This document shows, piece by piece, positions 10,601 to 16,883 of a DNA stretch of 64,000 nt. The position numbers and the translations under genes were made by a program. The stretch lies in assembly GCF_001905735.1 (NCBI RefSeq), contig NZ_LISW01000001.1:177866-241865 (forward strand), in the 5' to 3' direction. The stretch is from Streptomyces sp. CB01249 (GTDB taxonomy: Bacteria; Actinomycetota; Actinomycetes; Streptomycetales; Streptomycetaceae). Positions within the stretch are counted from its first letter, which is position 1; every line of letters starts with the position of its first letter. Under the pieces are notes generated by a model. The model was not told where the DNA came from, searched no databases, and was given only the letters and a program-made list of their open reading frames with translations.

Positions 10601-10957
10601 GATGCCGTCGCGCAGCGCCTCGATCAGGAAGGTGGGCGGCTGCTTGAGTATCCAGAGGTGCGGGTCGGTGACCTCGGCGAACTCCGGTACCCGCAGGGTG
10701 AGCAGGGAGCCGTTCTGGACGGCCTCGGAGGCGGCGAAGCCCTTGGTCTCGATGCCGTCGTCGTCCGGTCCGGCCAGCCTCAGGGCGTCCAGCTGGTCCG
10801 GTCCGATGTCGGAGCCGCGCAGGTCGACCACGTAACAGCCCGGATCACCGGTGGGGGCCGCCCGTCCCACGAGCTGCCAGCGTGGCTGCCGGCCCGCGCC
10901 TCCCTCGACGGCGATCCACTCGCCGAGCGCCGAGGCGATCTCCTCGCGCCACCCCAC
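7664..10957 (-). CDS. SF1 helicase-PLD nuclease fusion, Mokosh type II-like
   Basis: A 1097-residue protein combining a DNA2/NAM7-type (AAA_11/AAA_12, COG1112-like) superfamily 1 helicase with a C-terminal phospholipase-D-type nuclease. Walker A (GPPGTGKTT) is near residue 174 and Walker B (VLVDEAGAA) near residue 580. A charged, probably coiled-coil insertion of about 250 residues separates them. The helicase C-terminal half has the AHRFQGREFD motif. The PLD half has HQKIAVFD (HxKx4D) near residue 990, and a cysteine pair motif (CGRC...C-x4-C) ends the protein. This order matches what is described for MkoC of type II Mokosh anti-phage systems. The assignment is by architecture only. The GTG start is preceded by a G-rich Shine-Dalgarno stretch. 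Confidence 0.8.
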   Translation of the reverse strand: MGWREEIASALGEWIAVEGGAGRQPRWQLVGRAAPTGDPGCYVVDLRGSDIGPDQLDALRLAGPDDDGIETKGFAASEAVQNGSLLTLRVPEFAEVTDPHLWILKQPPTFLIEALRDGITALGEHPLATALATATIGGSSAHTVEPPGFHPAQTDAYRACLGEGVHLVWGPPGTGKTTVLKRAIGDLIAQGRRVLLVSATNIAVDNALLGVVREKRHRSGDIVRVGPPHLREVADDPSVSLPLMVRARLAEAADRRTGLEAALVAVGERARQLEALESRLQGFDATAYFEALKFVRTPGQDVAATRDRAMAAEERLVEAAHHLESLADAIGTARARLEAAEAAKARWAEADQLAEEITRVREAAENKEADALLADDHRRALELRLKDLTAKGIVGRWKQRDAILDLQDELANARQAATDARIAAQEARATAAAHTARIHARIDAVTEAIPLTREQIARLEADAASLRAEVRAAETRTLTLEQDAIRASKTAARAREARELTVQAAEQGLPALHDRAERLRPEAAADRTRRPELEKQYKLAQEEYDRLARNAQGEIIKSAKLVATTLARFRTNRTVLEGPYDVVLVDEAGAATLPEVLLATGKADRAAVLLGDFMQLGPVVPPALGNNERPDIKRWLHPDVFQHCGIHEPADAEAHPSCVTLTQQHRFGPAVMRLANDLAYGGVLTGGPQVRRKRLENDPEIVLIDTDGLDELARAHLTGSRKGWWPAGSLIARALVELHREQGEDAGIVTPYGVQAEATLEALRDVENAGHPLAEVGTAHRFQGREFDIVVFDTVEGSGDSRELWMALAHRQPGADAWQRNGLRLFNVAVTRTKTRLYVVAGGARVRNAKPGTALARLAGLINTPGVRILKAKHLIAPPSAPVPFRGAFGTALAEVLGRHVEVADVHDETTFFDTFAEEINRARHSLWLWAPWVASRLRSLLPALAAASGRGVRITVFIRDDTDTLQRKPANQALIADLRAVAHTVVPMNVMHQKIAVFDEQTVLLGSLNALSQSWTREVMVTMRGAYFARKLLAHEHAKVFARPPKCGRCGGAEIEIRRRKNGNWFWRCYATACKTTASGRSNAWTQDIRLRGGGR

Positions 10958-11083
10958 CTGCCGCCCCCCGGTCCGCGCCGCCCGGCTCCCTGCCGGTCGC
11001 TCCGCCGCACCCTACCGACCTGGTCGTTTTCACATGGGGTGAAGGGCGATGACTGGCGGGATTCCATGGGCCCGGCCGGGCAC

Positions 11084-13927
11084 TCAGTTCCGGCGGTCAC
11101 CCCGCAGCGCCTCCGCGATCACCTGCACCAGATGGCGGCTCTCCAGGCCTGCCAGGTCCTGGACCTGTGTGCGGCAGGAGTAGCCGTCCGCCAGGATGCG
11201 GCGGTCCGGGGCGGCGGTCGCCCGGGCGAGGATGCCGTCCTGGGCGATCTTCCCGGAGACCTCGTAGTGGCCCTTCTCCATGCCGAAGTTTCCGGCCAGG
11301 CCGCAGCAGCCCGCCGAGACTTCGACGTCGCAGCCCATGGACCGGAGCAGCGAGCGGTCCGCCTCGTAGCCCATGACCGCGTAGTGGTGGCAGTGGGGCT
11401 GGACCAGGAGGTGTTCCGTTGCCTTCGGGGGCGTCCAGTCGATCGAGACCAGGAATTCGGCGACCGTCTTCACCGCGCCCGCGAGTTCCGCGGCGCCCGG
11501 GTCGTCCGGCAGCAGCTCCACCAGGTCCGAACGGAGCGTCGCCGTGCAGCTCGGCTCGATGCCGATCACCGTCCGGCCGGCCCGGACGTGGGGGAGCAGC
11601 AGGTCCACCGTGGCGCGGAGCTTCGCCTTGGCGGCGGTCAGCTGGCCCGTGGAGATCAGGGTCAGTCCGCAGCAGGCGCCCGGGGCGGCGATCTCCACGT
11701 CGCAGCCGGCCGCCGTCAGGACCTCCACGGCGTCGCGCGGGATGTCCGGGGCGAGCGCGTCCGAGAACGAGTCGACCCAGAGCAGGACCTTCGGGCCGCC
11801 CGCCCGCGCGACACCGGCCTTCCGCGCCCCGCTCCACCGGAACGGCCTCGCCGGGAGCGGTGGCAGCGAGCGGCGGGAGTCCGCGCCCATCAGGGTCATC
11901 ATCGTCCGCCGGAGCACCGGCACCCGCCCGGCCAGGTTGACCAGCGAGGCCACCGGCGCGAGGAGCCGCAGCCACTGCGGGAGCCGCCCCAGGGTGTAGT
12001 GGCTCAGCGGGCGGCGGCGGCCCTTGTACGTCTGGTGCAGGGCCTCCGACTTGAACGTGGCCATGTCGATCCCGGTCGGGCAGTCGTTGGCGCACGCCTT
12101 GCAGCTCAGGCAGAGGTCCAGGGCCTCATGGACCTCCGGGGAGCTCCAGCCCGCCGAGACGAAGCCGCCGTTCAGCATCTCCTGGAGCGCCCGCGCCCGG
12201 CCCCGCGTCGAGTCCTTCTCGTCGCGCGTGGCCGTGTACGAGGGGCACATGAAGCCGCCCTGGCCGCGCAGGTCCGCCCGGCACTTGCCCACCCCGACGC
12301 ACCGGTGCACGGCGTCCGTGACGTCCCCGCCGTCGTGCGCGAAGGCGAAACCGTCGCTCGCCCGCAGCCGCCGCGCCCCCGGCCTACGGAGGTCCGCGTC
12401 CAGGGGTGCGGGGCGGACCACGACACCGGGGTTCATGACGTCGTCCGGGTCCAGCAGGGCCTTGAACGCCTCCATCGCGCGCAGCGCCTCGGGGCCGTAC
12501 ATCGTCGGCAGCAGCTCGGAGCGGGCGCGGCCGTCGCCGTGCTCGCCGGAGAGCGATCCGCCGTGCTCGGCGGCCAGGGCGGCGGCGCGTTCCAGGAAGT
12601 CGCGCATCGGCGCGCCCCCGGCGTCGAGCGGGAAGTCGATACGGGCGTGGACGCACCCGTCGCCGAAGTGGCCGTAGGCCAGGCCGGAGAGGCCCTTCTC
12701 GGCCATCAGCGCATGGAGCCCGCGCAGATAGTCCCCGAGCCGTTCCGGCGGCACGGCGGAGTCCTCCCAGCCCGGCCACGCCTGCTTGCCGTCGGCGGTG
12801 CGGCCGGCCAGACCGGCGCCGTCCGCGCGGATCTGCCAGAGCCGGGTCGCCTCGGGGCCCGCCGGCAGGACGACACCGTCGGCGGCGTGCGAGGCCGCGA
12901 CGAGCGCCCGCGCCGCCTCGACCGCCTCCGCCGAGGTCGCCCCGCCGACCTCCGCGATCAGCCAGCCGCCGCCCTCGGGCAGCGTGGGGACGGCCGCGTC
13001 GCCGTGCGCCCGGCGGACCACGTCCACGAGCTGCGCGTCCAGGCCCTCCAGCGCGAGCGGGCGGAACGGCAGCAGGTGCGGCACGTCGTCCGCGGCCGTC
13101 GCCATGTCCGCGTAACCGAGGACGGCGAGCGCCGGAGCGGGTGCCTGCGGGACGAGCCGGACCGTCGCTTCGAGGAGGACGCCGCAGCTGCCCTCCGTGC
13201 CGGTCAGCGCGGCCGCGAGGTTGCGCCCGTTCTCCGGCAGCAGGTGTTCCAGTGAGTAGCCGGAGATCTGCCGCCCGAAGCGCCCGAACTCGGTGCGCAG
13301 CACGGCCAGATGTTCCGTGACGAACGCGTCGAGCCCCGGCACCGCGTGCAGCGCGTCAGGACCCGAGCCCGCCGTGATCACCTCGCCGCTTCCCGTCAGC
13401 CAGGTCATCGACACCACGTTGTCGGCCGTACGTCCGTACGAGAGGCCGTGCGGCCCGCACGCGTTGTTGCCGATCATCCCGCCGACCGTGCAGCGGGTGG
13501 CCGTCGAGGGGTCGGGGCCGAACCGCAAGCCGTGCGGCAGGGCTTCCTGCTGAAGGGCGCTCAGGACCGCGCCCGGCTCGACCACGGCCGTCGCGGCATC
13601 GGGGTCGACGGACAGCACGCGGTTCATCGAGCGGGAGAAGTCGATCACCAGGCCCGGCCCCACCGCGTTCCCGGCGCACGAGGTCCCGCCGCCCCTGACG
13701 GTAACCGGGACCCGGTGTTCCCGCGCGATCCCGACCGCGGTGATCACGTCCTCCTTCGACCGGGGCATGAGCACCGCCCCCGGGACGATCCGGTAGTTCG
13801 ACGCGTCGGACGAGTAGACCGCCCGGGTCGTCGCCGAGGCGTCGACACGATCGCCCAGCTTCCCGCGCAGGGCGTCCAGAAACGCCTCGGTGAGGGGGAT
13901 CGGGGCGTCTGCCATGGTCGCGTCCAT
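11084..13927 (-). CDS. FAD-linked oxidase/Fe-S fusion, D-2-hydroxyacid dehydrogenase
   Basis: A 947-residue two-part flavoprotein. Residues about 35-480 form a GlcD/VAO-type FAD domain (VPVTVRGGGTSCAGNAV, then a FAD-oxidase C-terminal half). This is followed by a ferredoxin-like module with CLSCKACANDCPTG and a GlcF-like part with two CCG motifs (ACCGL and CCGLAGNFG). The arrangement is that of YdiJ/D-2-hydroxyglutarate or D-lactate dehydrogenases, which oxidise D-2-hydroxyacids and pass electrons through Fe-S clusters. The start ATG has AGGAG nine bases upstream; a second ATG at residue 5 is less well placed. It appears monocistronic. A short palindromic element lies 64 bases upstream of the start. 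The substrate cannot be resolved from sequence alone. Confidence 0.88.
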   Translation of the reverse strand: MDATMADAPIPLTEAFLDALRGKLGDRVDASATTRAVYSSDASNYRIVPGAVLMPRSKEDVITAVGIAREHRVPVTVRGGGTSCAGNAVGPGLVIDFSRSMNRVLSVDPDAATAVVEPGAVLSALQQEALPHGLRFGPDPSTATRCTVGGMIGNNACGPHGLSYGRTADNVVSMTWLTGSGEVITAGSGPDALHAVPGLDAFVTEHLAVLRTEFGRFGRQISGYSLEHLLPENGRNLAAALTGTEGSCGVLLEATVRLVPQAPAPALAVLGYADMATAADDVPHLLPFRPLALEGLDAQLVDVVRRAHGDAAVPTLPEGGGWLIAEVGGATSAEAVEAARALVAASHAADGVVLPAGPEATRLWQIRADGAGLAGRTADGKQAWPGWEDSAVPPERLGDYLRGLHALMAEKGLSGLAYGHFGDGCVHARIDFPLDAGGAPMRDFLERAAALAAEHGGSLSGEHGDGRARSELLPTMYGPEALRAMEAFKALLDPDDVMNPGVVVRPAPLDADLRRPGARRLRASDGFAFAHDGGDVTDAVHRCVGVGKCRADLRGQGGFMCPSYTATRDEKDSTRGRARALQEMLNGGFVSAGWSSPEVHEALDLCLSCKACANDCPTGIDMATFKSEALHQTYKGRRRPLSHYTLGRLPQWLRLLAPVASLVNLAGRVPVLRRTMMTLMGADSRRSLPPLPARPFRWSGARKAGVARAGGPKVLLWVDSFSDALAPDIPRDAVEVLTAAGCDVEIAAPGACCGLTLISTGQLTAAKAKLRATVDLLLPHVRAGRTVIGIEPSCTATLRSDLVELLPDDPGAAELAGAVKTVAEFLVSIDWTPPKATEHLLVQPHCHHYAVMGYEADRSLLRSMGCDVEVSAGCCGLAGNFGMEKGHYEVSGKIAQDGILARATAAPDRRILADGYSCRTQVQDLAGLESRHLVQVIAEALRGDRRN

Positions 13928-13990
13928 CGGGTGCTGCTCCTGGGGGCGTCGGTTCTGGTGGTGCGGGCACGGTCCCGCCGTGCCACAGGC

Positions 13991-14004
13991 GTAAGCGCGG
14001 TTAC
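13991..14004. promoter_or_regulatory. Inverted repeat upstream of the D-2-hydroxyacid dehydrogenase
   Basis: GTAAGCGCGGTTAC has complementary ends GTAA/TTAC around a self-complementary CGCG centre. It lies 64 bases before the dehydrogenase start and resembles operator sites in size, but no regulator gene is adjacent. Confidence 0.35.
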
Positions 14005-14011
14005 GTCATCC

Positions 14012-14257
14012 TCAACGCAGGACCAGCTTCCGGGGGACGTCACTCGCCGGGTCCCGCAAGAGCCGGTACACCGTGATCCCGCCGTACGCGCCGCGCGCCG
14101 CGGGCTCCGCGAGCAGGCCCAGGACGAGCGCGGCGTCCCGGGCGGTCGGGTGATCGACGGCCGGGGCGGTGCGGCCCAGCCGGTCGTTCCGCCGGGGTGA
14201 ATTGCCGGTGACCAGGGTTGTAATGGCCGAGTAACGGCCCCCTCCTACGGTGCGCAC
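14012..14257 (-). CDS. Possible small hypothetical gene or gene remnant
   Basis: An open frame of up to 81 codons lies in the 364-base stretch between the dehydrogenase and the first subtilase. From about codon 22 to the stop, almost every third codon position is G or C, the pattern expected for real Streptomyces coding sequence. The first 20 codons lack this pattern and overlap the subtilase promoter region. The product reads as a soluble fragment with no recognisable domain. It could be a small protein using an internal start, or the 3' remnant of a lost gene. Rest of the interval: only the palindrome at 13991-14004 stands out. Confidence 0.3.
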   Translation of the reverse strand: MRTVGGGRYSAITTLVTGNSPRRNDRLGRTAPAVDHPTARDAALVLGLLAEPAARGAYGGITVYRLLRDPASDVPRKLVLR

Positions 14258-14291
14258 ACCCCGTATGTACCGTCACTCGGAGGAGTGCTCG

Positions 14292-16883
14292 ATGCCCCTG
14301 CTCCAACCGTCCAGGCGCAGACACGCCGTGTGGACGGTGGCCTCGCTCGCCGCGGCTGCCCTGATCACCACTCCGCTGCCCGCCGTGGCCGCGAACTCCT
14401 CGTCCCCCTCGCCCGCCGCCTCGGCGAAGATCGACTCCGCGCTCACGAGCGCGGTGCGCGACGGCAAGGACGCCACCTTCTACGTGGTCCTGAAGGACCA
14501 GGCCGACCTGTCCGGCGCGAAGAAGCAGAAGACGCACGCGAAGAAGGCCAAGGCCGCGTACAGCGAACTCCGTTCGCACGCCACGTCCAGCCAGAAGTCC
14601 CTCAACACCTTCCTCGACAAGAAGAAGGTCGGCCACCAGGACTTCTGGATCACCAACACCGTCAAGGTCACCGGCGACCAGGCCCTCGTCGCCGAGCTGG
14701 CCAAGCGCTCGGACGTGGCGTCGGTCGTCAAGCAGCACTCCTTCAAGCTGGACGACATCGAGACCTCCGACAAGAAGGTCACCGCCTCGCGCGCCGCCGC
14801 GCTGGGCACCGACTCGTCCGCCGACGGCACCGACGCCCCGGCGTGGGGCGTCAGCGACATCAAGGCCGACCAGGTCTGGGACCAGTACGAGGACCGCGGC
14901 GAGGGCATCGTCGTCGCCAACGTCGACTCGGGTGTGCAGTACGACCACCCGGACCTCGTCGCGAACTACCGCGGCAACAACGGCGACGGCACCTTCTCGA
15001 ACGACTACAACTTCTTCGACGCGAGCGGGCAGTGCCCGACGACCGCGCCGTGCGACAACAACGGCCACGGCACCCACACGATGGGCACCATGGTCGCCAA
15101 GAACGGCCTCGGTGTCGCGCCGAACGCCAAGTGGATCGCCGCCAAGGGCTGCGCCTCCGACGTCTGCTACGACGACGAGCTGCTCGAAGCCGGTCAGTGG
15201 ATCCTCGCGCCGACCGACCACAACGGTCAGAACCCGCGCCCGGACCTGGCCCCGAACATCGTCAACAACTCCTGGGGCAACAAGGACACCTCCACCCCGT
15301 TCTACCAGGACATCCTCGCGGCCTGGGACGCGGCGGGCATCTTCGAGGCGTTCGCCGCCGGCAACGACGGTGACGGCGTCACCTGTTCCACGACTCACCC
15401 GCCGGGCGCGCAGGCCGACTCCTACGGTGTCGGTGCCTACGACGTGAACGGCAAGATCGCCAACTTCTCCGGCTTCGGCCCCTCGCCGACCGACGGCAGC
15501 GAGAAGCCGAACATCTCGGCCCCGGGCGTCCAGATCCCGTCCACCTGGCCGGGCAACTCGTACAACACCATCAACGGTACGTCGATGGCGACCCCGCACG
15601 TCGCGGGCGCGGTCGCGCTCCTGTGGTCGGCGGCCCCCTCGCTGATCGGCAACATCGAGGAGACCCGCAACCTCCTCAACGAGGGCGCGCGTGACGTCGA
15701 CGACACCCACTGCGGTGGCACCGCCGGCATGAACTACGTGTGGGGCAACGGCAAGCTCGACATCCTCGCCTCCGTCGAGAAGGCGCCGCACACCGCGGCC
15801 GTCGTCAGCGGCAAGGCCACCGACAAGGCCACCGGCGCCGCCCTGCCGAACATCTCCGTGAAGTCCACCGACGCGGCCGGCGCGGTCCGTACGGTCACCA
15901 CCGGCACGGACGGCACCTACCGTCTGCCGCTGGCCGCCGGCACGTACTCCTTCGCGTTCACCGGCTACGGCTACGCGAGCGGCTCGGCCACCGATGTCGT
16001 CCTGGCCGAGAGCCAGGCGTACGCCCAGGACATCGCGCTGACCGCGGTGCCCAGCCACAAGGTCTCCGGAACCGTCCGCGATGTCACCGGCAAGCCGCTG
16101 CCCGGCGCCACGGTCGAGCTGACCGGCACGCCGCTGCCGGCCACCACCACCAACGCCAAGGGCAAGTACACCTTCAAGAAGGTGGCCGAGGGCTCCTACA
16201 GCCTCGCCGTGAAGCCCGCCGCGCCGGTCCTGTGCAACGGTGTCTACACCGGTGCCACCGTCGTCGGTGGCGACGACCTCACGAAGAACGTGCAGGTCCC
16301 CAACCGTACGGACAACTCCGGCAACGTCTGCGCCCCCGCCGCCTTCTCGTGGATCGAGGGCTCCAAGAAGGTCTCCCTGACCGGTGACGAGGACTCCGCC
16401 ACCGTCTCGCTGCCCTTCTCGGTGAAGCACTACGGGGTCTCGTACTCCACCGCCTCGGTCACCACCGACGGTCTGATCAACTTCCTGTCCTCGCGCGTCG
16501 GTGACTACAACAACTCCGCGCTGCCGACGACCGGCGTCAACGGCGTGAAGGGCATCGTCGCCCCGCTGTGGGACGACCTGACGCTCGACAAGAAGTCGTC
16601 CGTCCAGACCGCCACCACCGGCACCAAGGGCAGCCGCAAGTTCGCCATCGTGTGGAACAACGCCGCCTACGCCAACGGCACTTCGGGCCGCGCCACCTTC
16701 GAGGCCGTCTTCGACGAGGCCACCGGCGCCGTGACCCTTCAGTACCAGTCCGTCGCGGACCAGGGCGCGGGCGCCACGATCGGCATCGCCGACCAGGCGG
16801 GCACCGACGCCTTCCAGTACGCGTACAACCAGCCCGTGATCGCCGACGGCACCGCCGTCAGCTTCACCCAGGGAGCGAAGTAA
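14292..16883 (+). CDS. Secreted subtilisin-like protease (S8) with carboxypeptidase-regulatory repeats
   Basis: An 863-residue exported serine protease. A signal peptide ends near PAVAANSSS, followed by an inhibitor-I9-type propeptide. The S8 catalytic domain has Asp212 (NVDSGVQYDHPD), His259 (NGHGTHTMG) and Ser431 (GTSMATPHVAG), and resembles bacillopeptidase F. Two carboxypeptidase-regulatory-like beta-sandwich repeats and a C-terminal nidogen-like beta domain (around SVTTDGLINF and APLWDDL) follow. The ATG at 14292 is preceded by GGAGGAG at six bases, so the longer frame from 14250 is rejected. Its stop overlaps the start of the next gene (TAATG), so both are probably made in fixed ratio. 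A close relative of its catalytic domain is encoded at 24892. Confidence 0.9.
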   Translation: MPLLQPSRRRHAVWTVASLAAAALITTPLPAVAANSSSPSPAASAKIDSALTSAVRDGKDATFYVVLKDQADLSGAKKQKTHAKKAKAAYSELRSHATSSQKSLNTFLDKKKVGHQDFWITNTVKVTGDQALVAELAKRSDVASVVKQHSFKLDDIETSDKKVTASRAAALGTDSSADGTDAPAWGVSDIKADQVWDQYEDRGEGIVVANVDSGVQYDHPDLVANYRGNNGDGTFSNDYNFFDASGQCPTTAPCDNNGHGTHTMGTMVAKNGLGVAPNAKWIAAKGCASDVCYDDELLEAGQWILAPTDHNGQNPRPDLAPNIVNNSWGNKDTSTPFYQDILAAWDAAGIFEAFAAGNDGDGVTCSTTHPPGAQADSYGVGAYDVNGKIANFSGFGPSPTDGSEKPNISAPGVQIPSTWPGNSYNTINGTSMATPHVAGAVALLWSAAPSLIGNIEETRNLLNEGARDVDDTHCGGTAGMNYVWGNGKLDILASVEKAPHTAAVVSGKATDKATGAALPNISVKSTDAAGAVRTVTTGTDGTYRLPLAAGTYSFAFTGYGYASGSATDVVLAESQAYAQDIALTAVPSHKVSGTVRDVTGKPLPGATVELTGTPLPATTTNAKGKYTFKKVAEGSYSLAVKPAAPVLCNGVYTGATVVGGDDLTKNVQVPNRTDNSGNVCAPAAFSWIEGSKKVSLTGDEDSATVSLPFSVKHYGVSYSTASVTTDGLINFLSSRVGDYNNSALPTTGVNGVKGIVAPLWDDLTLDKKSSVQTATTGTKGSRKFAIVWNNAAYANGTSGRATFEAVFDEATGAVTLQYQSVADQGAGATIGIADQAGTDAFQYAYNQPVIADGTAVSFTQGAK

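Noticed and set aside
6740..13255. A 2171-codon open frame on the plus strand opposite the helicase and dehydrogenase genes
   Set aside because: It is antisense to well-supported genes, has low-complexity composition typical of GC-rich shadow frames, and lacks recognisable domains.
14040..16430. A 796-codon minus-strand frame opposite the first subtilase
   Set aside because: Its product is a Val/Gly/Arg-rich low-complexity sequence produced by reading the complement of a GC-biased gene.
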